64,000 nt of DNA from Novosphingobium sp. AP12 (GCF_000281975.1 NZ_AKKE01000125.1:1-64000), one strand, 5' to 3'; numbered from the stretch's first letter, positions 27,980-36,726 are shown. Numbers and translations are program-made. Notes: generated by a model not told the origin, from the sequence alone.

Positions 27980-28557
27980 TCGTACCCGCCGCCGATCAGA
28001 CCGACGCCGAACTGGCGGAACGCGCGCTCGCCGGGCAGGAGGCCGCCTTCGCTCAGCTAATGCGCCGGCACCGCAGCACGGTGTACCGGGTCGCTTGCAG
28101 TCATGTCGCCGATGCGACCCAGGCGTTGGACATCACACAGGAAACCTTCATTTCGGCGTTCGCCGCGCTCGATAGGTACGATCGTTCGCGGCCCTTTCGG
28201 CTGTGGATCGCTCGGATCGCCATAAACAAGTGCCACGATTGGGGGCGCCGGCGAGCCGTACGCCGCCTCTTCGCTTTTGCCTTGCCGATCGACGAGGCCG
28301 CCACCGTGGCCGACGCTGATCCATCGCCGGAAGAGGTCGTCGGTGCGCGTGCGGAACTGGCACGGGTCAACGCCGCTATCGCTGCTTTGCCGGCAAATCT
28401 GAAGGATGTCTTGATCCTACGTGCAATCGAAGATCTGAGCCAGGCCGAGGCCGCGCGAGTACTCGGCATCAGCGAAAAAGCGGTGGAGACCCGGCTCTAT
28501 CGCGCGCGCAATAAGTTGAACCAACTGTTGAGGGATGGTGGCGGCACCCGCGTATAG
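27976..28557 (+). CDS. ECF-type RNA polymerase sigma factor (CnrH-like)
   Basis: A 193-aa extracytoplasmic-function sigma factor. Region 2 is visible as DITQETFISAFAALDRYDRSRPFRLWIARIA-type sequence (about 55-85), and region 4 as NLKDVLILRAIEDLSQAEAARVLGISEKAVETRLYRARNKL (about 140-180). It starts at GTG 27976 overlapping the sensor stop (GTGA). Placed last in a Y-X-H type operon and directly before copA/copB, it probably drives the copper genes and its own operon. In Cupriavidus the equivalent controls nickel/cobalt efflux, so the copper link here is a deduction from position. Confidence 0.9.
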   Translation: MIVPAADQTDAELAERALAGQEAAFAQLMRRHRSTVYRVACSHVADATQALDITQETFISAFAALDRYDRSRPFRLWIARIAINKCHDWGRRRAVRRLFAFALPIDEAATVADADPSPEEVVGARAELARVNAAIAALPANLKDVLILRAIEDLSQAEAARVLGISEKAVETRLYRARNKLNQLLRDGGGTRV

Positions 28558-28592
28558 AAAGCATCACCCCCGCCGCGGAAGACCTATTTCCC

Positions 28593-30371
28593 ATGCCATC
28601 TGGTTCGCCTGTCAATATCGATCGCCGCACTTTGGTCCGCTCGCTGGGTGGGCTGGGCGCCATGCTTGCTGCTGCGCCCGCCGTTCCGTCGTGGGCACGC
28701 AGCACCACGGTGGGCGTCCATGGCGGGATCGGGAATGTTCATCGCGGTAACGGAGTCCTAACCGGCGACGAGATTAGCTTAGACATCGGCACAAGCTATT
28801 TCGCAACCGGCGGCAGGTCCGGCCACGCGATTACCGTCAACGGCAGCCTTCCCGCGCCGCTGATCCGCTTGCGCGAAGGACAGCGGGTTCGGCTCGCCGT
28901 CACCAATCGCCTAGATGTGGACACATCGGTCCACTGGCATGGGCTCATCGTGCCGTTCCAAATGGACGGCGTGCCCGGTGTCAGCTTCCCCGGCATTCGG
29001 TCAGGCCAGACGTTCACCTACGACTTCACGCTCCGGCAGGCCGGCACCTACTGGTATCACAGCCATTCCGGCATGCAGGAGGCCGAGGGTCTCTACGGCC
29101 CGCTGATCGTCGATCCGGCCGGTGAGGACCCGGTGCGCAGCGAGCGCGAGCATGTGATCGTGCTGTCCGACTGGAGCCCGGTGCATCCGCACGTTCAACT
29201 CAAGCGGCTCAAGCAAATGGGCGGCTACTACAACATGCAGCGCCAGACGCTGGGTGGCCTGCTTGCCGGGCGCGACCAGAAGCTACATGATCGCCTCGCG
29301 TGGGGCGCCATGCGCATGGACCCGACCGACATCTCCGACGTGACAGGGGCGACCTACAGCTATCTGGTCAACGGTCACGGCACGGCGGAAAACTGGACCG
29401 GCCTGTTCCACCCGGGCGAACGCGTGCGGCTGCGGATCATCAACGCCTCCGCAATGACAAACTTCAACGTGCGAATCCCGGGTCTCGTAATGACCGTGGT
29501 CCAGTGCGACGGCCAGAACGTCCAACCGGTCGACACGGACGAGTTCCAGATCGGCATTGCCGAAACGTACGACGTTGTGGTTCGCCCTACCGAGGCGGTC
29601 CCTTACGCGCTGGTTGCGGAAGCCATCGACCGCTCGGGGCTGGTGCGCGCGACCTTAGCTCCGCGTCCCGGCATGACGGCAGAGATCCCGGCGCGGCGCC
29701 AAAGGCCACTGCTCGGGATGAAGGACATGGGCATGGACATGTCCGGCATGGACATGGGCAACGGCGGAGCGATCGACCTCAGCCAGCCTGCGAACGAAAG
29801 CATGGCCGGCCATTCGATGAATATGCGGGACCGTTCCGTGGCGCCGACAGTGGCCATGGGACCGGGCGTGGCAACCCTATCGCCCATGCCGGCCGACCGG
29901 ACCGCCGATCGCCCGACCGGACTGGAAGAGGTCGATCACCGCGTCCTGACGTATGGCGATCTGCGGTCACTCGAACCTTTCGCCGACACCCGCATACCGA
30001 CACGGACGCTCGACATCCATCTAACCGCCAACATGGAACGCTACATGTGGTCGTTCGATGGCGTGAAGCTGTCCGACGGCGCCGCACCGATCCCGTTCCG
30101 TCACATGGAGCGGGTCCGCGTCAATCTGATCAACGACACGATGATGCCGCACCCGATCCACTTGCACGGTCACTTCTTCCAGCTGGTGACGGGGGCAGGC
30201 GCGCACAATCCCGTGAAGCATACGGTGAACGTCCTGCCGGGCGGTAAGATCAGCTTTGACCTGACCGCCGACGCGCTCGGCGACTGGGCCTTCCACTGTC
30301 ACATGCTGATGCACATGCACGCCGGGATGATGCGCGTCGTCACCGTACGACATGGGGAGGCCGAGGCATGA
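28593..30371 (+). CDS. copA: Multicopper oxidase CopA, copper resistance
   Basis: A periplasmic Cu(I) oxidase of 592 aa with a twin-arginine-type signal (DRRTLVRSLGG). All four copper motifs are present: HWHG at residues 114-117, WYHSHSG near 152, HPIHLHGHFFQL near 515 and HCHMLMHMHAGMM near 570. A methionine-rich insert (GMKDMGMDMSGMDMGNGG, about 373-390) is the typical Cu-binding loop of the CopA/PcoA group. It begins 35 bp after the sigma-factor gene and overlaps copB by four bases. Confidence 0.96.
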   Translation: MPSGSPVNIDRRTLVRSLGGLGAMLAAAPAVPSWARSTTVGVHGGIGNVHRGNGVLTGDEISLDIGTSYFATGGRSGHAITVNGSLPAPLIRLREGQRVRLAVTNRLDVDTSVHWHGLIVPFQMDGVPGVSFPGIRSGQTFTYDFTLRQAGTYWYHSHSGMQEAEGLYGPLIVDPAGEDPVRSEREHVIVLSDWSPVHPHVQLKRLKQMGGYYNMQRQTLGGLLAGRDQKLHDRLAWGAMRMDPTDISDVTGATYSYLVNGHGTAENWTGLFHPGERVRLRIINASAMTNFNVRIPGLVMTVVQCDGQNVQPVDTDEFQIGIAETYDVVVRPTEAVPYALVAEAIDRSGLVRATLAPRPGMTAEIPARRQRPLLGMKDMGMDMSGMDMGNGGAIDLSQPANESMAGHSMNMRDRSVAPTVAMGPGVATLSPMPADRTADRPTGLEEVDHRVLTYGDLRSLEPFADTRIPTRTLDIHLTANMERYMWSFDGVKLSDGAAPIPFRHMERVRVNLINDTMMPHPIHLHGHFFQLVTGAGAHNPVKHTVNVLPGGKISFDLTADALGDWAFHCHMLMHMHAGMMRVVTVRHGEAEA

Positions 30372-31267
30372 AGATGCTGGTTCACGCCGCTGGCCTATTG
30401 CTGGCGGCGCTGCCGCTTCCGGTTCTCGCGCAAGACATTGAAGCGATGGATCATGGGAATGACGGACAGGGCGTCAATCCGGAGGGCGAAATCCATGCCG
30501 AGCACGGCGTGGAGGCGGACCCGGAGATTCCGACGGGCGAAGCGCCATCCGTTCCCGCAGATCACGCCGCAGATGCCTTTTACGACCCCGATGTCATGAG
30601 CAGTGCTCGCAACGCGATGACCCGGGAGAACGGCGGCATGACTTTCTCAAAATTGATGATTGACCGACTAGAGTATCGCGCCGCTCGGAACGGTGATGGA
30701 TACCATTGGGAAGGCGAAGGCTGGATAGGCGGCGACATCGACCGCCTGGCCTTCAAGACCGAAGGCGAGGGCGACATCGGCGGCCGCCTGGATCGTGCCG
30801 AAATTCAGGCGTTGTATCGCCACGCAGTGGGCCCCTGGTTCAATCTCGAGGCCGGCGTACGGCATGATGTTCGTGCCGGTCCGCAGCGGACTTATGCTAC
30901 GATCGGGATCGAGGGGCTGGCCCCGTATTGGTTCGAACTGGGGACCCAGGCGTTCATATCCGACCGGGGCGACCTGCATGTCCGCCTCGAGGGCAGTTAC
31001 GACTTGCGCGTTTCGCAGCGCCTGATCCTACAGCCTGCCGCCGAAATTAACATCGCCGCGCAGGACGTGCCTGAACTCGGGATCGGGTCAGGCCTAAGCG
31101 AGGTCGAGCTGGGCCTGCGGCTTCGTTACGAGATCACGCACGAGTTCGCGCCCTACGTCGGGGTAAATTGGGAAAGGAGCTTCGGAGATACCGCGCGCTT
31201 CGCGCATCTCCAAGGTGACAGAGCTTCAAGCACCAGTCTAGTATTGGGAACGCGCTTCTGGTTTTGA
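30368..31267 (+). CDS. copB: Copper resistance outer-membrane protein CopB
   Basis: A 299-aa outer-membrane beta-barrel protein with a signal peptide (ending near VLAQ). A His/Asp/Glu-rich N-terminal region (about 22-75) is shorter and less methionine-rich than in Pseudomonas CopB. The conserved CopB barrel follows (DRLEYR, WEGEGWIGGD, AEIQALYRHAVGPW, GVRHDVRAGPQRTYATIG) with an aromatic C-terminus FWF. It is co-translated with copA (ATGA overlap). CopB is thought to sequester or export copper at the outer membrane. Confidence 0.94.
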   Translation: MKMLVHAAGLLLAALPLPVLAQDIEAMDHGNDGQGVNPEGEIHAEHGVEADPEIPTGEAPSVPADHAADAFYDPDVMSSARNAMTRENGGMTFSKLMIDRLEYRAARNGDGYHWEGEGWIGGDIDRLAFKTEGEGDIGGRLDRAEIQALYRHAVGPWFNLEAGVRHDVRAGPQRTYATIGIEGLAPYWFELGTQAFISDRGDLHVRLEGSYDLRVSQRLILQPAAEINIAAQDVPELGIGSGLSEVELGLRLRYEITHEFAPYVGVNWERSFGDTARFAHLQGDRASSTSLVLGTRFWF

Positions 31268-31871
31268 CAGCCCCGCTCGCAAGCCTGAACGCGCACATTA
31301 GCATTTGCATTACATCTCGCGGTATCGTCGCGCAGATCTGTCAGGAGCCGCGTGCTAGCGGATTCTCGCGCTATCGAAGATTGTGAGAATCGCCGAACGA
31401 GATCGGCCGCCGATTTTGTCAGGTGCCTTGGCTCTTGGTCATGCCGTTAAGCAACGGAAGGGCAGTAGCCCGTGGTGTTCGCGTGGGTGCCGGCAGCTCT
31501 TCAGGAGAAGCTGCAGCTCACGCAACAAACGTTGAGCGGACGATTCGCTAGAGACCGTCACCAGGGCTGAATAATTCCCGGTATCTTCTTCGAAATCCAC
31601 CGTTGCCACCGAGTCCGCTTAGGATCACTGGGAAACCCCTCAATGGCCTCCCAGACGCGTGGGTAGGTAACATCCCGGATCTTTGCTCCGGTCACCACGG
31701 CAAAAAGCATGCTACCGGTCCGTTGCCATTGCATAAGGACGTGATGGATGCTCGAAACGACTGCTTGGCATTACCGGTCTCGATCCACCCGGCAACGTAT
31801 GATAACAGGATATCGACCCCAAATTCGTGGTGTTTCACGGACGCTCCCTGGCGCGGGGGAGACCATCGAAC
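31268..31871. other. About 600 bp without a recognisable gene
   Basis: Between copB and the leftward vapC no convincing coding frame is seen. An open frame over 31603-31884 lacks a ribosome-binding site, has irregular composition and runs into vapC. A loose inverted repeat GATTCTC/GAGAATC occurs near 31362-31392. The region marks the change from the copper cluster to accessory genes and may hold eroded sequence. Confidence 0.5.
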
Positions 31872-32261
31872 CTACCGGATCTGAACGACCTTCACACCCG
31901 CGTCTTGCCCTACTAGGTTCCATTGCGAGTCACTGGTCCAAGCGGGAAGACCGTCGCGCTGGGCGAGGGCAAGGCAATACCGATCGCCGAGCGACAACCC
32001 GGCGCTCGCGGTCACCGAACGCAGGCGCCCCGCGATCCGCGAGGTGGCGTGATCGGCCGGAACGATCGCGATCGGTAGGGGATCGAGCATGGCGTCGATC
32101 GCGGCCGAGGGCATGCCCAGGTGGGCGTAATGGCTGACGACTTCGGCATAATTCACGACGCTCATGCGGGCGGAGGCGATCGCCTTGGCGACCTTGGTCG
32201 CACCTTTTTCTTGTTTCAGCATGGCGATCAGCGCGGAAGCATCGAGAATGAAATCACTCAT
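31872..32261 (-). CDS. vapC: VapC-type PIN-domain toxin (pair 1)
   Basis: A 129-aa PIN-domain ribonuclease. The acidic active-site residues are visible: D7 in FILDASAL, the glutamate of NYAEVVSHY, DR in SLGDRYCLALA and the aspartate of TSDSQW. VapC toxins cut RNA, commonly tRNA, when not held by VapB. The start overlaps the antitoxin stop as ATGA, the normal antitoxin-toxin coupling. It is the left half of two head-to-head VapBC pairs. Confidence 0.93.
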   Translation of the reverse strand: MSDFILDASALIAMLKQEKGATKVAKAIASARMSVVNYAEVVSHYAHLGMPSAAIDAMLDPLPIAIVPADHATSRIAGRLRSVTASAGLSLGDRYCLALAQRDGLPAWTSDSQWNLVGQDAGVKVVQIR

Positions 32262-32503
32262 TCGCCGCTGTCCTCACGGCGGCGGGCAAGAAAGCTATCG
32301 ACGCCAGCATCAGGATTGTCGCCCGTGTATTGCTTGGCTAACGCCTGCGCGCGCGCCACGGCCTGAGCTGCAGTCCTGAGAACAACGCCATCGTCCGTCT
32401 CCTCGAGAAAGACCGCGCCGCCGCTGGTTAGCCCGAGGCGCTTCCGCACGTCAGCAGGTAAGCTCATGCGGCCATTTGGCGTAATGTTGACCTGAAGCGT
32501 CAT
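32258..32503 (-). CDS. vapB: AbrB/MazE-type VapB antitoxin (pair 1)
   Basis: An 81-aa antitoxin with an N-terminal swapped-hairpin DNA-binding domain (VNITPNGRMSLPADVRKRLGL, a SpoVT/AbrB fold) and a C-terminal toxin-binding tail rich in Ala/Arg. It should neutralise the downstream VapC and repress its own promoter. I chose ATG 32503, where the AbrB domain starts properly; an in-frame start at 32548 adds 15 residues with no family match. Confidence 0.88.
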   Translation of the reverse strand: MTLQVNITPNGRMSLPADVRKRLGLTSGGAVFLEETDDGVVLRTAAQAVARAQALAKQYTGDNPDAGVDSFLARRREDSGE

Positions 32504-32577
32504 CGACAACTCGCTTAGAATGAAATGCCCTAGCGGCCTCGATAGCACAACTTACTGTCATGCGCCACGTCGGCTGT

Positions 32578-32590
32578 GTTATGGTATAAC
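32578..32590. promoter_or_regulatory. Small palindrome between the two VapBC operons
   Basis: GTTAT-GGT-ATAAC lies in the 288-bp divergent region between the two vapB starts. Related CCGATAAC strings occur at about 32671 and, inverted, at about 32773-32780. AbrB-fold antitoxins usually repress through such short palindromes in their own promoters, so this is a candidate operator; the evidence is thin. Confidence 0.3.
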
Positions 32591-32791
32591 CATGGCGGTT
32601 TGACACGTCTCTGCGGATTAGGCGAGGACGATTTTCCGGTAACACCGATCCTTGCGATAACCCGCAACGTCCGATAACGATGATTCTCGGACACAAGAGG
32701 GGGCCTGTGGAATCGCACAGTTGCATTCTCAGTTGGCTCAATGGTAGAATGCACAATCGGTTCAATAGTTGGGTTATCGGAGGTTCACGTC

Positions 32792-33040
32792 ATGGCAGTT
32801 CATAGCGTTAAAGTTATGCCGGACGGGCGCATCCAGATACCGGCACAGCTGCGCCGCGAGATGAAGCTTTCGGGCGGCGAGACGCTTAACCTCGAATTGC
32901 GGGATGGTACGCTTTCGGTGCGCCGCCCGTCCAAGACACTCGAAGCCGTTCGGGCCATGCTTGCGCCGTATCTCGACCCTGAGGTCGATCTGCAGGCGGA
33001 ATTAAAAGCGATGCGCGTGGAAGATGCCGCCCGTGATTGA
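32792..33040 (+). CDS. vapB: AbrB/MazE-type VapB antitoxin (pair 2)
   Basis: An 82-aa protein with an AbrB-like domain (VKVMPDGRIQIPAQLRREMKL, about 6-26, and GGETLNLELRDGTLSV), followed by a tail that should wrap the VapC partner. ATG 32792 follows a CGGAGG ribosome-binding site. It overlaps the next toxin gene by 17 bases. It faces away from pair 1, and although both antitoxins share the AbrB fold they are only distantly alike, so cross-talk is not expected from sequence. Confidence 0.87.
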   Translation: MAVHSVKVMPDGRIQIPAQLRREMKLSGGETLNLELRDGTLSVRRPSKTLEAVRAMLAPYLDPEVDLQAELKAMRVEDAARD

Positions 33041-33416
33041 AAGCCTGCTGGATAGTTCCACGGTGCTCGCCTTCATTCGCGGAGAACCCCACCAGCTCGA
33101 TGAAGACCAAGTACTCGCTGGTGCGGGCATCTGCAGTGTCAACTTGGCCGAGGTCATCGGCGTCCTTCTCGCGAAGGGCGTGCCGGACGAGCGGATTACG
33201 TCTGCGATCGGCCGCCTCGGCCTGAAGGTCGTCCCGCTCGACGGCGACGCGGCAACACTTGCTGGCCGCCTCATTCCGGTGGCGCGGCCACTGGGCATCG
33301 GCCTTGGCGATTGTGCGTGCATCGCGGCCGGCATGACCCTCCAGGTGCCGATTTACACAGGGGACCGCGATTGGCTGAAGCTGCATATCGACGCTGATAT
33401 CAAGCTGATCCGATAG
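33024..33416 (+). CDS. vapC: VapC-type PIN-domain toxin (pair 2)
   Basis: A 130-aa PIN-domain protein. D10 in ESLLDSSTVLAFIRGE, the glutamate in VNLAEVIGVL, the aspartate in IGLGDCACIA and the aspartates of YTGDRDW form the expected acidic site. It overlaps vapB pair 2 by 17 bases, and the recombinase gene follows within 4 bp, so toxin and recombinase may share a transcript. Confidence 0.92.
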   Translation: MPPVIESLLDSSTVLAFIRGEPHQLDEDQVLAGAGICSVNLAEVIGVLLAKGVPDERITSAIGRLGLKVVPLDGDAATLAGRLIPVARPLGIGLGDCACIAAGMTLQVPIYTGDRDWLKLHIDADIKLIR

Positions 33417-33419
33417 GCC

Positions 33420-34421
33420 GTGCCGAACGACCTGCTTCCAATTTCTGCGCATTTGCCTGCGGACATTGCGGCCGAGATCGAGGAGGCGCGTGACACGCTG
33501 GCCGCCTCAAAAGCATCGTCCACCCAGAAAGCTTACGCTTCCGACTGGCGGCGGTTCTGCGACTTTTGCGAAGCGCGCAATGTCGAGGCGCTGCCGGCGC
33601 ATCCCGACATTGTGGCCCTTTTCATCCACGTAGAAGCTGAGGCCGGCATCGCGCCGGTCACGATCGGTCGCCGCGTCGCTGCCATCGCCCACCATCACCG
33701 GGATGCCGGTCTCTCGCCGCCGACGGCCCGAGACGATGCCGGGGTTATCGCCCGAATGCTCGCCGGCGTGCGGCGAAAGTATGCGCGGAAGAAAGACCAG
33801 AAGTCGCCGGTACAGGCCGATGTGTTGAAGGCGATGTTGGCGACGATCGAGGGCATGGGGGTGCGGGCGCGACGGGACCGTGCGATCCTGGCGCTGGGAA
33901 TGGCAGGCGCGTTCCGCCGCTCCGAGCTGGCCGCGCTTCGGCTCGAGGATCTCAAATTCACCAACACGGGGCTGCGCATCACCATCCCCAGGTCCAAGCG
34001 CGACCAGGAGGGCGCCGGCCAGACCATCGCCATCCCCGAAGGCCGCTTCATTAGGCCGGTTACGCTGCTGCGCCACTGGCTCCACGCGGCCGATCTGCTG
34101 TCTCCCGACCCGGCGACCGGGAAAGCGCGCACCGGCCCGGTGTTCCTGCGCCTGACCCGTTCGGACGTCACCACTAGCGCCGCGATCACCGACAAGACGA
34201 TCGCGCGCCTGGTCAAAACGACCGCGGCTGCGGCGGACCTCGACCCGTCACTCTATTCCGCACACTCGCTTCGTGCGGGCTTCCTCACCGAGGCAGCGGC
34301 GCGGCGTGCCAACCTGTTCAAAATGAAGGACCACAGCCGGCACAAGTCTCTCGATACGGTTGCCGACTACGTGCGCGATGCGGCCATGTTCGACGACCAT
34401 GCCGGCGACGGCTTCCTGTAG
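33420..34421 (+). CDS. Tyrosine recombinase / integrase
   Basis: A 333-aa site-specific recombinase. An N-terminal SAM-like core-binding domain (about 25-115, STQKAYASDWRRFCDFCEARN) is followed by the catalytic domain with R166/R167 in AFRRSEL, the H282-x-x-R285 box (HSLRAG), H308 (SRHKS) and the nucleophile Y317 (DYVRD). All catalytic residues are present, so it looks active. It starts at GTG 33420 only 4 bp after vapC. The family moves plasmid- or chromosome-borne elements or resolves dimers. Repeats just downstream (34488-34655) are candidate target or arm sites. Confidence 0.93.
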   Translation: MPNDLLPISAHLPADIAAEIEEARDTLAASKASSTQKAYASDWRRFCDFCEARNVEALPAHPDIVALFIHVEAEAGIAPVTIGRRVAAIAHHHRDAGLSPPTARDDAGVIARMLAGVRRKYARKKDQKSPVQADVLKAMLATIEGMGVRARRDRAILALGMAGAFRRSELAALRLEDLKFTNTGLRITIPRSKRDQEGAGQTIAIPEGRFIRPVTLLRHWLHAADLLSPDPATGKARTGPVFLRLTRSDVTTSAAITDKTIARLVKTTAAAADLDPSLYSAHSLRAGFLTEAAARRANLFKMKDHSRHKSLDTVADYVRDAAMFDDHAGDGFL

Positions 34422-34808
34422 GTGTAGTCGCTCGCGCGCATAGGGGCCTTTGCTCGCAAATTGAGCGATGTCCTGCTCGGATTAGCTGACAATGGGCGAG
34501 AGGCATGGCTCACACTGTCTGCAACCGTGCTCGCCATTGTCCAACGCCTCTCGCAAACGGAACAGTCTGCTCATGCTATCTGCCAATCACACCAAGGTTG
34601 TGGCAAGCGGCCATTCGAACAGGCTCTATGCCATAGCTACAATGCGCCCATTGTCGCCATCCAGCGACCTCGTTCCGTTGCTCTGAAGCGGTCATTCGTC
34701 CAAGTTGGACCGGTCCGTCTGACAGTCGAAAAGCTATCCGTCGGCTAGCGCTCCAGAGTTGCCATCAGATATTCAACGTAATCCTACTCCATGCAGACGT
34801 TCAGATCA
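34422..34808. other. Non-coding region after the recombinase
   Basis: No convincing gene. A 95-codon open frame (34461-34748) has no family match and overlaps the repeats described separately, so it was not accepted. Base composition is lower in GC than the flanking genes. Confidence 0.5.
34488..34655. repeat. Interlocked inverted repeats downstream of the recombinase gene
   Basis: GACAATGGGCG at 34488-34498 has an exact 11-bp inverted copy, CGCCCATTGTC, at 34645-34655, and a copy lacking one C (TCGCCATTGTC) at 34531-34541. A second pair, GCGAGAGGC (34496-34504) and GCCTCTCGC (34546-34554), interleaves with the first pair. Such mixed repeats next to a tyrosine recombinase gene resemble core- or arm-type binding sites of an attachment region; that reading is inference. 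Confidence 0.5.
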
Positions 34809-35624
34809 CTATTTTAATATCGCTGGCTCTGACGCTGTAGTCTGTGTTCCAAGGTTCAGGTAGCCGGAATAGGGATTTCCTTCTCCTGCGTTTTGCGCAA
34901 AGCCGCGATTATATTGGCGTCTTGCCGGTCCATGCTCGCGCGGGCCGCATTTTATTCCTCTTTTTGCAGATGAGTCTGCGAAGCACGCCCATTGCACACC
35001 GCCATTATCGCCTATGTTGAAGGACAAGGTTTGCCTGCGCGGAAGATGGCCCGCCATTGGCAAATAATATCTTCCCGAAAATTGCAAGCGGGTCAGTCTG
35101 GCATGGATGTTGCCCACTAGTGCGAGCACCAGCATCCCATCAGCGGAAGACCTTTCAAGGTTTAATGCCATCGCTTTTTCGTAATCTTCGCCGGACGCAA
35201 AATTAGTTGGCTGGAACGCGATAACATCGGCGATAATATTGGCTCGCTTCAGTCGTCGCAAGCGCTCCAGAAGGTTCAGCATGCCTTTGCTGGACCGTCC
35301 GTCATGGATTGGTCCGCGCCAAATTTCATGAGAAAGCAGCCGTTCTCTGGCAGTTCGGTCATCTGCCGTAGAAAGAAAATCACGGATCGTTTGCGTTGCG
35401 TCAACTGGAAGCTCGACAGCGATCACCGGCTTCCTGCCTGCGGTTCCGGCCAAGCATGCCAAATCAGAAAATATCTTGGGGGCTTCTGTAGTGCCATGCT
35501 GCTCGCCAACGATAAGCCAGCGAACGGCCCGATCTTTTAAAACTTCATCTGCCCCCGGTATCAGGTCGCAAGTTCCCGCCTCGCTAAGGACCGCACTTGC
35601 CAATAAAAAGCCGATGGACATCAT
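34809..35624 (-). CDS. Exported protein of the ChaN/Tiki/EreA-like fold
   Basis: A 271-aa protein with a short N-terminal signal-like segment. The motif LIVGEQHGTTEAP at about 37-49 and the later LALVGNIHARL near 175-185 resemble the paired Glu-His / Asn-His-Ala-Arg motifs of the ChaN/Tiki/EreA superfamily (haem-uptake-like proteins, membrane-linked metalloproteases and erythromycin-esterase relatives). What it acts on is not known. The start follows GGAG at good distance. It stands alone, divergent from the next exported protein, in a lower-GC stretch typical of acquired DNA. Confidence 0.6.
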   Translation of the reverse strand: MMSIGFLLASAVLSEAGTCDLIPGADEVLKDRAVRWLIVGEQHGTTEAPKIFSDLACLAGTAGRKPVIAVELPVDATQTIRDFLSTADDRTARERLLSHEIWRGPIHDGRSSKGMLNLLERLRRLKRANIIADVIAFQPTNFASGEDYEKAMALNLERSSADGMLVLALVGNIHARLTRLQFSGRYYLPMAGHLPRRQTLSFNIGDNGGVQWACFADSSAKRGIKCGPREHGPARRQYNRGFAQNAGEGNPYSGYLNLGTQTTASEPAILK

Positions 35625-35899
35625 TGCGAATCTCCTCGCGTGGCACTTCTATCAGACTTTCAGAGGCGGATGTCCTACCTTGTTGTCATCGGTTGACTGC
35701 TGCAAATTTCGATCATAGCCGCCAGTCCGCGACCCACCCATCACAGCCGCTGACGCTGTGGATTTACGTGACTGAAAGCGGTTGGTCCGCTTCACGTCGC
35801 CACGCGATGGCATCACCGCCTCGGAACGGCGAGCATGGGTGGTTAGTTGCCGCGAAACGTGACACCGTTGGGACCTTTACTCAGTGGAGGTCGGCCCTC

Positions 35900-36430
35900 G
35901 TGCTCAAACAGATTTTGGTATCGTTCTCGATCTTCCTCACCGGCCATGTGCCCGCGCAGGCATGTTCGATACTGAATTATGACCAAGAGAGAGAACAAGA
36001 ACAGCGGGCGCAAGGAATTGCGAACTCCGGCGTCGTGATCGACGGCATCGTCATTCAGGGTTTCGACGCACGTAGGCACAAGCCCGAGATCATCAAAGCG
36101 ATTAAAGTTTACATTGGTGACCATGACAGGGGCACGTTCCTGATTTCCAGAACCAAAGGAGAACTTGGCGTAGACGAGGAAGGTGTTATTACTCCGCCTC
36201 CAATATGCGGAGTTTCCGGTCTTCAGCAAAAGTACTGGAAGCGTGGAGAAAGGATCACCCAGGTCGCGTTGATCCCCGTGACGTATCCTACCGAGGGTCC
36301 TACTGCCTTCTATTTCGATCAGCCACTGTCGTCGTCTAACGACGTCGCCCGAAGGGCACAGGAATTAGCTAAAGCGAACGGACGCCTTCGCGTACCACTA
36401 GGAGGTACTGACCATAGTGTTACTCGATAG
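35900..36430 (+). CDS. Exported hypothetical protein
   Basis: A 176-aa protein starting at GTG 35900, nine bases after a clear GGAGG. The first 21 residues (LKQILVSFSIFLTGHVPAQA) form a signal peptide, and the mature part begins with a single cysteine. Two further cysteines are absent except ICGV near residue 105. I recognise no family. The open frame extends in-frame to 35597, but that part lacks a ribosome-binding site and would bury the signal peptide. It is divergent from the ChaN/Tiki-like gene. Confidence 0.55.
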   Translation: MLKQILVSFSIFLTGHVPAQACSILNYDQEREQEQRAQGIANSGVVIDGIVIQGFDARRHKPEIIKAIKVYIGDHDRGTFLISRTKGELGVDEEGVITPPPICGVSGLQQKYWKRGERITQVALIPVTYPTEGPTAFYFDQPLSSSNDVARRAQELAKANGRLRVPLGGTDHSVTR

Positions 36431-36726
36431 CACTTTCAGGTTTCAAAGTATTCGGCTCTATCCGTGCATACTTCAAGGGATCAGTTCCGTTGAGGGATGG
36501 ATGACCCTATGCGGAATGCTGTGGTTGGGGCGGTGGGCGATAGGCAGCTATGACCGCGTCCCTTCCCCGAAAGACGACAGGCAGCAATCTGCCTGGTCTG
36601 CCCCGTAAGCCGTCAGTCCAAAATCGGCCAACCGTGGTCATTTGGACGAGCGCGTTGGAATGTTCACAATGTTGGCGGGAATAGCCGAACTGGTGCCTTC
36701 GCCCACATGTCGGCGTGCGTCTATAC
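36431..36726. other. About 300 bp with no gene seen
   Basis: No frame here has a ribosome-binding site, family match or sensible composition on either strand. No strong hairpin was noticed. It separates two convergent gene sets. Confidence 0.4.

Noticed and set aside
31603..31884. 93-codon open frame after copB
   Set aside because: No ribosome-binding site, irregular composition and overlap with vapC.
32736..32748. GCTCAATGGTAGA, identical to a tRNA D-arm (tRNA-Gly type)
   Set aside because: No acceptor stem, anticodon arm or T-arm surrounds it. It may be chance, or at most a fragment; not a tRNA gene or a supported attachment site.
34461..34748. 95-codon open frame after the recombinase
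   Set aside because: It overlaps the interlocked repeats and has no coding signs or family match.
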